DNA from: Stutzerimonas stutzeri
GTDB lineage: Bacteria; Pseudomonadota; Gammaproteobacteria; Pseudomonadales; Pseudomonadaceae
Assembly: GCF_024448935.1 (NCBI RefSeq)
Contig: NZ_JAMOIE010000029.1
Span: forward strand, 1 to 50,144
Reading direction: 5' to 3'
DNA: 50,144 bases
This document shows positions 11,782 to 19,362 of this stretch, piece by piece (the stretch's first letter is position 1; every line of letters starts with the position of its first letter). Both the position numbers and the translations under genes were made by a program. Below the pieces are notes generated by a model. It was not told the origin of the DNA and did no database searches. It saw nothing but the letters and a program-made list of their open reading frames with translations.

Positions 11782-12140
11782 TCAATCGCCGATCAGGATC
11801 AGCTTGCCGGTGGCCGGATCATGGTAAACTTGGTCAACGCTCTCGAGCCCTTGCCCACAGTCACCGTCAAGGCTGTCAGGTCGCTTTGGAAGCTCCCGCC
11901 CCGCGTTCGACGGCAACCGGCTGTTTCGCAGCATTCAACTGCTGGAGCAGGTCCGTCTGTGCGACCAGCGCCGCGATCAGCCCACAGGCGAATACCAGCA
12001 CGACATCGACGATATTCGCAGCGGCCCGAGCGGATCGTCGTCGGCAGAGACGAACCGACCAGACCGCCAGTCAAGATCAAGCAAGATCAAGCAAGATCAA
12101 GCAACGACAAGGCTGACGACCCGTTGATGTCGCTGGCCAT
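11782..12140 (-). pseudogene. DUF2149 family gene, disrupted by at least three frame changes
   Basis: A good ribosome site (GGAGAGG, 8 bases before ATG 12140) opens a frame MASDINGSSALSLLDL that stops in a 10-bp triplication. With one copy of that unit instead of three it would continue as DWRSGRFVSADDDPLGPL. One missing base near 12014 then separates this from ANIVDVVLVFACGLIAALVA, a membrane helix typical of DUF2149. A third shift near 11878 is needed to reach GQGLESVDQVYHDPATGKLI and the stop at 11782. Corrected, it would be about 112 aa with the DPLGPLANIVDVVLVF signature of DUF2149, a family resembling ExbD-type subunits. No MotA/ExbB partner is nearby. Confidence 0.6.
12073..12102. repeat. 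10-bp tandem triplication (AAGATCAAGC x3)
   Basis: Three exact head-to-tail copies of AAGATCAAGC lie inside the broken DUF2149 gene. One or four copies would keep the local frame open; two or three close it. This is the pattern of slipped-strand mutation. Confidence 0.9.
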
Positions 12141-12208
12141 TGGATTGACCTCTCCAGAAGCAGGATTGCTGACTAGACTTCAAGGCAGTCAGCCTCACGG
12201 AGACACTT

Positions 12209-12427
12209 ATGGACGACGATAGGCAACCCAAATCGCTCACGCTACGACAGATGCTTCAAAGCATGCTGGCCGGCGCTTTGGGCGTGCAGAGCGGGAAGAA
12301 TCGAGCACGGGACTTCAGCCACGGTAAACCCCGCCATTTCATTCTGCTCGGTATCGGCTTCACCGTAGCGTTCGTCCTGGTGATTCTGGGGGTCGTCAAG
12401 CTGGTGCTCTATCTGGCCGGCGTTTGA
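12209..12427 (+). CDS. DUF2970 domain membrane protein
   Basis: 72 aa. It matches DUF2970: LRQMLQSMLAGALGVQSGKN, then RDFSHGKPRHFILLG and one C-terminal transmembrane helix (about 46-70). The role is unknown; the family is common in gamma- and betaproteobacteria. The ATG at 12209 has GGAG 6 bases upstream. It stands alone, divergent from the broken DUF2149 gene. Confidence 0.8.
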   Translation: MDDDRQPKSLTLRQMLQSMLAGALGVQSGKNRARDFSHGKPRHFILLGIGFTVAFVLVILGVVKLVLYLAGV

Positions 12428-12451
12428 CCCGGTTACCTAGTGGCCGCCAGG

Positions 12452-12565
12452 TTATTGGTGGCTAACCCAGAACACTGCTGTCGCCACCGCGAGCAGGATC
12501 AGAAAGAAGATTGCGACGGCATCTACGCGGCTGTCGTTATCATGGCGTTTAAAGTGCTCTGACAC
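12452..12565 (-). CDS. Small membrane protein, 37 aa
   Basis: GTG start at 12565 with AAGGA 8 bases upstream, stop at 12452. It reads MSEHFKRHDNDSRVDAV followed by a single hydrophobic helix (AIFFLILLAVATAVFWV) and ends SHQ. Charged N-terminus plus one helix is the usual layout of bacterial small membrane proteins. It lies between DUF2970 and cysI, facing DUF2970. Function unknown. Its support is the ribosome site, the helix and the clean ends. Confidence 0.55.
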   Translation of the reverse strand: MSEHFKRHDNDSRVDAVAIFFLILLAVATAVFWVSHQ

Positions 12566-12790
12566 AGCGGTATTCCTTGTTGTGGTGGAATGCAGTGCTT
12601 GCAGTTAAGACCATGCATGCAGGGCGCTCAAGGCCCGTGTTTGAAATGTTTTAAACGCGGCGTTTGGTTCTAAACATATTCCCAAACATCACTTTTGCGC
12701 ATAAACGCTAACTGGTATCGTGCCGCCATCCCTAAATGGGTGCGCGGCCGTGCGCGCGAATGCTGTAGACAGCCTGAAAACAGGACATTT
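12566..12790. other. Upstream region of cysI
   Basis: About 225 bases between the small membrane protein start and cysI. An AT-richer stretch at 12640-12700 (TTTTAAACGCGGCGTTTGG, CTAAACATATTCCCAAACAT) probably holds the cysI promoter and possibly CysB contacts. The short dyad AAACGC-GGCGTTT lies at about 12652-12665. No riboswitch or hairpin terminator was seen. Confidence 0.35.
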
Positions 12791-14449
12791 ATGTACGTTT
12801 ACGACGAGTATGATCAACACATCATCGAGGATCGGGTTCGGCAGTTCCGTGACCAGACTCGCCGCTTCCTGGCTGGCGAACTCGCTGATGAAGAATTCCG
12901 CCCGCTGCGCCTGCAGAACGGTCTGTATATCCAGCGCTATGCGCCGATGCTGCGCATTGCTGTGCCTTATGGGCTGTTGTCGTCTACTCAGGTCCGCAAG
13001 CTGGCCGACATCACCCGGCAGTACGATAAGGGCTATGCCCACATCAGTACCCGTACCAACGTGCAGCTCAACTGGCCCGAGCTGGAGGATGTCCCTGACA
13101 TTCTCGCCGAACTGGCAACCGTGCAGATGCACGCCATCCAGACCAGTGGCAACTGCATCCGCAATACCACCACCGACCAGTTCGCCGGCGTGGCCAAAGA
13201 CGAACTAGTCGACCCCCGCCCCTGGTGCGAGATCATTCGTCAGTGGTCGACCTTCCATCCAGAGTTCGCATTCCTGCCACGCAAGTTCAAGATTGCGGTG
13301 AACGGCGCTGCGAGTGATCGTGCGGCCATCGAAGTCCATGACATCGGGCTCGAAGCGGTGAACAACGAGGCTGGCGAGCTGGGCTTCCGCGTATCCGTGG
13401 GTGGCGGTCTTGGCCGTACGCCGATCGTGGGTAGCTTTATCAATGAGTTCCTGCCATGGCAGCACCTGTTGACCTATCTCGATGCGATTCTGCGCGTGTA
13501 TAACCGCTATGGCCGTCGTGACAACAAGTTCAAGGCGCGCATCAAGATTCTGGTCAAGGCCCTCACTCCGGAAGTGTTTGCCGAGCGCGTAGAGGCTGAG
13601 TGGTCGTATCTGAAAGACGGCGCGAATACCTTGACCGAAGCCGAGGTCGAGCGGGTCAGCAGATTCTTCGTCGACCCGGCGTACAAATCTCTGGAAGACC
13701 AGAGCGCGGTGCTCGCTCAGCTTGATGCCGAGCACCCAGGCTTCGCTCGCTGGCGTGAGCGCAACGTTATCGCTCACAAGAAACCCGGTTACGCAGCGAT
13801 CACGTTGTCGCTGAAAAGCACCGGCGTAGCGCCAGGTGACGTGACAGACAAGCAGCTCGATACCATTGCCGACCTGGCGGACAGATACAGCTTTGGCGAA
13901 GTACGCAACTCCCATGAGCAGAACATGATCCTGGCCGATGTCGAGCAATCACGTCTGTTCGAGCTGTGGCATGAGTTACGCGAACTGGGTGTCGCCACGC
14001 CAAACATCGGCTTGCTGACCGACATCATCTGCTGCCCGGGTGGCGACTTTTGCTCCCTGGCGAATGCGAAATCGATTCCGATCGCCGAAGCCATTCAACG
14101 CCGCTTCGATGACATGGATTACCTGTTCGACATCGGCGATATCGACCTGAACATCTCCGGTTGCATGAACGCCTGCGGACACCACCATGTAGGTCACATC
14201 GGCATTCTGGGCGTGGACAAAAAAGGCGCCGAGTTCTATCAGGTTTCACTCGGCGGCAGCTCCGGTCGTAACGCGAGCCTGGGTCAGATCCTCGGCCCGT
14301 CCTTTGCCCAGGAGGTCATGCCCGATGTGATCGAAAAGATCATCGGCGTCTATGTGGAGCAACGTACCGAAGATGAACAGTTTCTCGACACCTACCGCCG
14401 AATCGGTATCGACCCCTTCAAGGAGCGCGTTTATGCAGCGAATCATTAA
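12791..14449 (+). CDS. cysI: Sulfite reductase (nitrite/sulfite reductase family)
   Basis: 552 aa, the length of pseudomonad CysI. It reduces sulfite to sulfide for cysteine synthesis using siroheme and a 4Fe-4S cluster. The four cluster cysteines are visible in IICCPGGDFCSLANAKS (near residue 414) and SGCMNACGHHHVGH (near 457). The N-terminal ferredoxin-like repeat includes STRTNVQLNWPELEDVP and TSGNCIRNTT. The start MYVYDEYDQH at 12791 has AGGA 6-7 bases upstream and is the family start; 32 upstream codons are open but look non-coding. It overlaps the DUF934 gene by 17 bases. Confidence 0.95.
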   Translation: MYVYDEYDQHIIEDRVRQFRDQTRRFLAGELADEEFRPLRLQNGLYIQRYAPMLRIAVPYGLLSSTQVRKLADITRQYDKGYAHISTRTNVQLNWPELEDVPDILAELATVQMHAIQTSGNCIRNTTTDQFAGVAKDELVDPRPWCEIIRQWSTFHPEFAFLPRKFKIAVNGAASDRAAIEVHDIGLEAVNNEAGELGFRVSVGGGLGRTPIVGSFINEFLPWQHLLTYLDAILRVYNRYGRRDNKFKARIKILVKALTPEVFAERVEAEWSYLKDGANTLTEAEVERVSRFFVDPAYKSLEDQSAVLAQLDAEHPGFARWRERNVIAHKKPGYAAITLSLKSTGVAPGDVTDKQLDTIADLADRYSFGEVRNSHEQNMILADVEQSRLFELWHELRELGVATPNIGLLTDIICCPGGDFCSLANAKSIPIAEAIQRRFDDMDYLFDIGDIDLNISGCMNACGHHHVGHIGILGVDKKGAEFYQVSLGGSSGRNASLGQILGPSFAQEVMPDVIEKIIGVYVEQRTEDEQFLDTYRRIGIDPFKERVYAANH

Positions 14450-14933
14450 GGATGGCCAGGTTATCGACGAAACCTGGCACCTGCTGCCCAAGGTCGTGAC
14501 CCTTGATGGCCTGTCCAATTGCGACGATCTGATCGTACCCTTCCAGCTATGGCTCGATCATGCTCACGCCCTCAAGGTTCGTGATGGCGGTCTCGGCATC
14601 TGGTTGGACTCCGACGAGGCCGTGGAGGAGATTGCCGATGACCTGGAACATTTTCAGGTCATCGCACTGAACTTCCCCGCCTTCACCGATGGCCGTCATT
14701 ACTCGACTGCGCGACTGCTGCGCGAGCGCTACGGTTACAAAGGCGAGATCCGCGCAATCGGCGACGTGCTGCGTGATCAGCTGTTCTACCTGCGCCGTTG
14801 CGGCTTCGATGCCTTCGCCGTGCGCGCTGATCGCGACCCTTATGATGCGCTGGAAGGTCTGAATGATTTCTCAGTCGCTTACCAGGCCGCCGCAGACGAA
14901 CCTCTTCCGTTGTTTCGCCGCAGACAAGGCTGA
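14433..14933 (+). CDS. DUF934 protein, CysI partner
   Basis: 166 aa, overlapping the end of cysI, with AAGGAG just before its ATG. It matches DUF934 (LGIWLDSDEAVEEIADDL; FPAFTDGRHYSTARLLRER; GDVLRDQLFYLRRCGFDAFA). The family is almost always encoded directly after this type of sulfite reductase and is thought to assist it, perhaps in electron supply or assembly; the mechanism is not established. Translational coupling implies matched amounts of both proteins. Confidence 0.92.
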   Translation: MQRIIKDGQVIDETWHLLPKVVTLDGLSNCDDLIVPFQLWLDHAHALKVRDGGLGIWLDSDEAVEEIADDLEHFQVIALNFPAFTDGRHYSTARLLRERYGYKGEIRAIGDVLRDQLFYLRRCGFDAFAVRADRDPYDALEGLNDFSVAYQAAADEPLPLFRRRQG

Positions 14934-14950
14934 CCCAACGCTACGCTGTA

Positions 14951-14975
14951 AAAACCCGCCTTTTGGCGGGTTAAC
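14951..14975 (+). terminator. Hairpin terminator after cysI-DUF934
   Basis: AACCCGCC-TTTT-GGCGGGTT forms a perfect 8-bp stem starting 20 bases after the DUF934 stop, preceded by a run of A. The T tract after the stem is short, so it is a moderate terminator, or a better one for leftward transcripts. Confidence 0.7.
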
Positions 14976-15601
14976 GAGATGGTCACCCCCCACCCTGCGA
15001 GGGCTACGCTTTCACAGGGTGTCTTATGTGGAGTCCATCATCATCAGCAGCAGTGTCGCACTGGCTGGTGTCGATCTCAGCAAGCACAGCTTCCATACGC
15101 ACGGGCAGGACAATGTCGGCCGGGAGATCTTGTGCAAGAAAGCGATTGACTCCGATAACCAGGTATCTCGGTCCGCACCGGCATCGCGCACTTTGACCCG
15201 GATGCAGTCCAGGATCGGGCACAGCGGATCGAGTGGGACGGCCCTGCCAGAGCTTCACCTCGTCAGCCGCTTACCGCGTCCGGCCAAGGGCGCATGGTCG
15301 AAGATGCCGCCCCGGAAAACACCACCGCAGCCGTAGATCGAAACTTGTCCGACCCGCCTGGATGGTTTGGTCGAACGCCAACCGACAGCACCATCGCGGC
15401 GCACGCCTCACCATTTGAGCGCAGGTCGCAGGTCAGCCCAGGCTCAGAAGATTTCTAGTTAATGTCTCCAACCGATTGATACAAAAGCCATATGTGGTTG
15501 AAAGGCGAACTGGCACGTAACCTGCTCAAGCTAGAACAGAACGGGATGAGTCGCGACAGCGCTCGCATCGCTCGGCACACAGGAGCTACACAACAGGCGA
15601 A
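14976..15601. other. Intergenic region with decayed sequences before the riboswitch
   Basis: About 625 bases hold no intact gene. An IS110-like fragment lies at 15028-15150. Further right a short frame from 15295 to 15460 (start MVEDAAPENTTAAVDRN) has no ribosome site or recognisable family. The segment separates core sulfite metabolism from the accessory guanidine-type cluster and looks like an old insertion scar. Confidence 0.5.
15028..15150 (+). mobile_element. Remnant of an IS110-family transposase N-terminus
   Basis: The translated stretch VALAGVDLSKHSFHTHGQD, continuing NVGREILCKKA, resembles the conserved start of IS110-family DEDD transposases (the Asp in GVDLSK is their first catalytic acid). 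The similarity ends after about 40 residues and the rest of the element is missing. No terminal repeats were recognised, as is normal for this family. Confidence 0.45.
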
Positions 15602-15696
15602 CTAGGGTTCCGGCTCATGCAGATGAGCGCTGGTCCAAGAGTTCTCCGGTCCCACGGATTGGGACTACACGGCGGGATAAAAGCCCGGGAGGACGC
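15602..15696 (+). promoter_or_regulatory. ykkC-class (guanidine-I) riboswitch
   Basis: The conserved blocks of the ykkC aptamer occur in order and at the right spacing: CTAGGGTTCCGG, a small hairpin (CTCATGCAGATGAG), then GCTGGTCCAAGAG, a second arm (GGTCCCACGGATTGGGACT), and finally ACACGGCGGGATAAAAGCCC and GGGAGGA. ykkC subtype 1 binds guanidine and turns genes on; subtype 2 variants bind ppGpp or PRPP. The NitT/TauT-type transporter downstream fits subtype 1. After the aptamer, ATCCCGTGCCG (15702-15712) can pair with part of CACGGCGGGAT (15668-15678), a possible expression switch 30 bases before the AGGAG of the first gene. Confidence 0.85.
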
Positions 15697-15740
15697 GATA
15701 TCATCCCGTGCCGGTTCTTCCACTGTGTAGGAGTTTCACC

Positions 15741-16748
15741 ATGACAGGTCCGCTGTTTCCTTCGCTGCACAAGACCCTGCTCGGCGCCACCCTGGCCGTC
15801 GCGACCCTGTTCGCGCCGCTGGTGGGCCAGGCGGCGGAAAAACTGAAGATCGGCACCGTGGTCTGGGCCGGTTACGGACCGTTCTACGTGGCCGACAAGA
15901 AAGACCTGTTCAAACCTCACGGCCTGGACGTGGAGTTGCAGTTCTTCAACGACCCGGCCCTGATTCCCACCGCCATGCTCAGCCGCGCACTCGATGGCGG
16001 CATGCTGACCTATGACCAGGTCGTTGCCTCGGTCGCCAAGGGCCTCAAGCACCGCGTAGTGATGCCCATCGATTTCTCCAACGGTGGTGACGCCATCGTC
16101 GCGGATGCGTCGATCAACGCTGTGGCCGACTTCAAAGGCAAGAAAGTTGGCTACAACCCACTCTCGCCGTCCGACTTCCTGCTCGCCTACGCGCTGCAAC
16201 AGAACGGTATGACCGAGAAGGATATCCAGCCGGTCAACATGACGCCCGAAGGCATTCCCGGCGCCATGGCCTCTGGCAATCTGCCGGTCGGCGTGACCTA
16301 CGAGCCCAACGTGTCGCAGATCCTCTCCATGGGCAGCGGCGACCAGTTCAAGGTCGTGTATTCCTCCAAGGATGCGCCCGGCCTGATCACCGACGTGCTG
16401 GTGTTCGACGAAGCGGTGATCGCCAACAAGCCTGACGCCATCAAGGCAATGATCCAGGGCTACCTCGACGGGCTCGCCTACATGCAGGCGCACCCCGAGG
16501 AGTCGGCAGACATCATCGGCGAGGTGCTGGGCGTCAGCGCCGAAGAAGCCACCGAGCAGATGTCCGGTGCCTACAACATCCCGCTCGCGGAAATGAGCGA
16601 GAGCTTCGCGCCCAGCGACGACACCCATTCCTTCCATGGCAGCGGCGCGATCATCGCCAAGCTGCTGGTGGCTAACGGCCAGATTCCCTCCGTCCCGGAT
16701 TTCAGCGACACCTACGATGCGCAGTTCATCGAAGCGCTCGCCAAGTAA
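15741..16748 (+). CDS. ABC transporter substrate-binding protein (NitT/TauT/SsuA type)
   Basis: 335 aa. Residues 1-30 are a Sec signal peptide ending APLVGQA-AEK. The mature part has the NitT/TauT fold (IGTVVWAGYGPFYVADKKDLF; GVTYEPNVSQIL; VFDEAVIANKPDAIKAMIQGY). First gene after the ykkC riboswitch, with AGGAG 8 bases before the ATG at 15741. It should capture a substrate in the periplasm for the permease and ATPase that end this same operon (23245-24974). Genes of this type under ykkC control are thought to import guanidine or guanidino compounds. A very stable hairpin follows its stop. Confidence 0.88.
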   Translation: MTGPLFPSLHKTLLGATLAVATLFAPLVGQAAEKLKIGTVVWAGYGPFYVADKKDLFKPHGLDVELQFFNDPALIPTAMLSRALDGGMLTYDQVVASVAKGLKHRVVMPIDFSNGGDAIVADASINAVADFKGKKVGYNPLSPSDFLLAYALQQNGMTEKDIQPVNMTPEGIPGAMASGNLPVGVTYEPNVSQILSMGSGDQFKVVYSSKDAPGLITDVLVFDEAVIANKPDAIKAMIQGYLDGLAYMQAHPEESADIIGEVLGVSAEEATEQMSGAYNIPLAEMSESFAPSDDTHSFHGSGAIIAKLLVANGQIPSVPDFSDTYDAQFIEALAK

Positions 16749-16753
16749 CGCGC

Positions 16754-16780
16754 GCCGGGGCGAGCCGCGCTCGCCCCGGC
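16754..16780 (+). other. Intercistronic hairpin after the binding-protein gene
   Basis: GCCGGGGCGAGC-CGC-GCTCGCCCCGGC is a perfect 12-bp GC-rich stem with a 3-base loop, placed 6 bases after the stop and directly before the AGGAG of the next gene. There is no T tract, so full termination is unlikely. Such hairpins usually protect the upstream message and lower downstream expression, giving excess binding protein. Confidence 0.8.
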
Positions 16781-16791
16781 AGGAGACCCGT

Positions 16792-17814
16792 ATGAAACCC
16801 CGCAAGCCGCTTTTCCGTTATGCCGATGGTCGAATGCCAAACACCCTGGCCATGAGCTATGCCCTGTTCGGCTACATCGCAGGGCTGATGATGCTGTTCC
16901 CGGCCAATGGCTGGTTGAATGCATTGGGTACGCTACTGCTTGGTCATGCAATGATCATTGCCGCCTACCTGATTCATGAGTTCGCTCACGGCACCATTTT
17001 CAGCGTGCCCAGGCACAACCAGTGGGCCGGCAATGCCTGCAGCTGGCTGGCCGGCAGTTGCTACGCCGACTTCCAGGACCTGCGCAAGAAACACATGCGT
17101 CACCACGTCGACCGTGCCGACGTGATCACCTTCGACAGCAAGGCCTTTCTCAAGGGGCGGCCGGTGTGGTTCCAGAAGCTGGTCATCGCGCTGGAGTGGG
17201 CCTACGTGCCGGCAGTCGAATTGATCATGCACGGCTACGTGATCGTGCTGCCCTTCGTCACCCGCAACGAAAAGCACCGTGCGCGCCGCGGCAAGGTCGC
17301 CCGGATCATGCTTGTCCGCGTGCTGCTGTTCGGGCTGCTTGGCTGGTTCTCGCTGAAAGCTCTGGTGCTGTATGCCGTGGCCTGGATGCTGATGGTCACG
17401 GTGCTGCGCTTCGCCGACGCCTACCAGCACACCTACGACGCCTTCGCCGTGCTCGAGGACGGCCAGGTGCCGGAAAACAAGCAACGCGACCGCGCCTACG
17501 AGCAACTCAATACCTTCAGCAATGTGGTGTCCGCCCGCTGGCCATCGCTGAATCTGCTGCTGCTCAACTTCCCCTACCACAACGCCCATCACGAGAAACC
17601 GGTCGCGCCCTGGTATCGCCTGCCCGCGCTGCATGCCGAGCTGTATGGCAGCGCCTACAACCAGGTCATTCCGATGCGCGATCTGCTCGGCAGCTTCCAC
17701 CGCTATCGCCTGCGTCGGGTGCTGGATGACGACTATGGCGCAGTCGGTGAAGGTCCGCAGAAGGCCGACGGCTTCTACGGTGCAGTTGGCGTGTCTTTCC
17801 TCACGGCGGTGTGA
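16792..17814 (+). CDS. Membrane fatty-acid-desaturase family di-iron enzyme
   Basis: 340 aa with several hydrophobic segments and the three histidine boxes of membrane di-iron desaturases/hydroxylases: HEFAHG (near 62), HMRHH (near 100) and HNAHH (near 263). Members introduce double bases or hydroxyl groups using O2 and an electron donor. No reductase gene is nearby. Its place in a guanidine-riboswitch operon, with two dehydrogenases and hydrolases, suggests hydroxylation or oxidative dealkylation of the imported compound instead of lipid modification; this is inference. AGGAG lies 6 bases before the ATG at 16792. Confidence 0.85.
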   Translation: MKPRKPLFRYADGRMPNTLAMSYALFGYIAGLMMLFPANGWLNALGTLLLGHAMIIAAYLIHEFAHGTIFSVPRHNQWAGNACSWLAGSCYADFQDLRKKHMRHHVDRADVITFDSKAFLKGRPVWFQKLVIALEWAYVPAVELIMHGYVIVLPFVTRNEKHRARRGKVARIMLVRVLLFGLLGWFSLKALVLYAVAWMLMVTVLRFADAYQHTYDAFAVLEDGQVPENKQRDRAYEQLNTFSNVVSARWPSLNLLLLNFPYHNAHHEKPVAPWYRLPALHAELYGSAYNQVIPMRDLLGSFHRYRLRRVLDDDYGAVGEGPQKADGFYGAVGVSFLTAV

Positions 17815-17815
17815 A

Positions 17816-18604
17816 ATGCATAAAGCGCTCGATTATCGCGGACGTTGCGTCGTCCTCACCGGTGCGGCTGGCGGTATAGGCCGGCAGTTGGCAAAGACCT
17901 ACGCCGAGGCCGGCGCCACGCTGGAGCTGGTCGATCGCGACCCCGATGCACTGGCCGAACTGGCCGAAAGCCTGCAACCGGAGGGGCCGCTGCACGCCAC
18001 CACACTGGAACTCGGAGACTGGCACGCCGTGCAGCACTTCGCTGACGATCTGGCCTGCCGTAACCGCTCGGTCGAAGTGCTGGTCAACAATGCCGGTATC
18101 GAATACCAGACGCCCATTACCGACCCTGGCGCCAAGGCAGACGCCTGCTGGACGCATTTGCTCGACAACAATGTGTCGTCCATGCAGCGACTGACCCGTG
18201 CGCTGCTGCCCCGCCTGCGTGCCGGTGCCAGTGTGATCAACCAGGCCTCGATCTGGGGGCTGAAAGGCGTACCGGGCTTCTCCGCCTACGCGGCCAGCAA
18301 GCATGCGGTGATCGGCCTGACCCGTTCACTGGCCTGGGAATTGGGACCGCGGCGCATCCGCGTCAATGCCGTCTGCCCAGGCTGGATCGGCACCGATGCC
18401 GCGATGCGTTCGCTGCGCATCATGGCGGCAGAAAACGGCCGCAGCGAAGCCGAAGAGCTGGTCGCGGTGCTGGCGGCCCAGGCGATTCCGGAGTTGCTGA
18501 CCCCGGCGGACCTGTCCGGCACCTTCTTGTTTCTCGGCTCGCCGCTGGCCGCGGCGCTCACCGGGCAGGCGCTGTCGGTCAGCCATGGCGAGGTGATGCA
18601 TTGA
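17816..18604 (+). CDS. Short-chain dehydrogenase/reductase (first of two)
   Basis: 262 aa, classical SDR. The nucleotide-binding glycine motif is TGAAGGIGRQ, NNAG is at NNAGIEYQ, and the catalytic Ser and YxxxK appear in NQASIWG and YAASK. It probably oxidises an alcohol or reduces a carbonyl with NAD(P). The start lies 1 base after the desaturase stop, and the gene overlaps the second SDR by 1 base, so it is translationally coupled. It is only distantly similar to its neighbour, so the two probably handle different steps. Confidence 0.88.
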   Translation: MHKALDYRGRCVVLTGAAGGIGRQLAKTYAEAGATLELVDRDPDALAELAESLQPEGPLHATTLELGDWHAVQHFADDLACRNRSVEVLVNNAGIEYQTPITDPGAKADACWTHLLDNNVSSMQRLTRALLPRLRAGASVINQASIWGLKGVPGFSAYAASKHAVIGLTRSLAWELGPRRIRVNAVCPGWIGTDAAMRSLRIMAAENGRSEAEELVAVLAAQAIPELLTPADLSGTFLFLGSPLAAALTGQALSVSHGEVMH

Positions 18605-19362
18605 TGAATCGCCAGCCACTGGAAGGCAAAGTTGCGCTGGTCACCGGCGCGGCGACCGGGATTGGCCGGGCCACCGTGTTGGGCCTGGCGCAGGTGGGCG
18701 CGAGCGTCTGGATCAACCACCTCGGCCAGCTCGAAGCGGCGGAACAATTGTGTGGAGAGATCGAATCACGGGGCGGAAATGCTCGCCATGTTGAGGCTGA
18801 TGTTGGTTCGGCAGCCGCCGTTGCGGGAATGTTCGAAGAGATCTTTGCGGACGGGACGCTGGACCTGCTGGTCAACAATGCCGGGGTGATCCTAGAAAAA
18901 CCTTTTCTCGACACCACTGAACAGGACTGGGCGCAGGTGCTCGGCGTTGACCTGCATGGCGTCTACCGCTGCTGCCAGCACGCACTGCGCCATATGCAAC
19001 CGCGTGGTTGCGGCGCCATCGTCAATGTAGCTTCAGACCTCGGCTTTCTCGGCCGCAGTGACTACGCCGCCTATTGCACCACCAAGGCCGGCGTGATCGG
19101 CCTGACCCGCTCGCTGGCGCGCGAATTCGCCGCCAGCGGCATACGGATAAATGCCGTCGCGCCAGGCCCCATCGCCACGGCGATGGTCTCAGCAGAAAAC
19201 ATGAGCGCAAAATGGATGGCCAAGGAACTGGACATTCCCATGGCCCGACTCGGCACGCCTGATGAAGTTGCGTCGGCCATCGTTTTTTTGCTGTCACCTC
19301 AATCCAGCTACTTCACCGGACAAATACTCGGCCCTAACGGTGGCTCCTGGATGGGCGCGTGA
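18604..19362 (+). CDS. Short-chain dehydrogenase/reductase (second of two)
   Basis: 252 aa, classical SDR resembling 3-oxoacyl-ACP reductase and glucose 1-dehydrogenase relatives. Motifs: TGAATGIGRA, NNAGVILEK, the Ser in NVASDLGFLG and YCTTKAG. The ATG overlaps the previous stop (TGATG), and its own end overlaps the GTG of the next gene by 4 bases. Substrate unknown. Being encoded between the di-iron enzyme and the hydrolases, it likely oxidises an intermediate of the same pathway. Confidence 0.88.
   Translation: MNRQPLEGKVALVTGAATGIGRATVLGLAQVGASVWINHLGQLEAAEQLCGEIESRGGNARHVEADVGSAAAVAGMFEEIFADGTLDLLVNNAGVILEKPFLDTTEQDWAQVLGVDLHGVYRCCQHALRHMQPRGCGAIVNVASDLGFLGRSDYAAYCTTKAGVIGLTRSLAREFAASGIRINAVAPGPIATAMVSAENMSAKWMAKELDIPMARLGTPDEVASAIVFLLSPQSSYFTGQILGPNGGSWMGA

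Noticed and set aside
15492-15605. 37-codon frame (MWLKGELARNLLKLEQ) before the riboswitch
   Set aside because: It has no ribosome site and its end lies in the conserved CTAGGGTTCCG block of the riboswitch.
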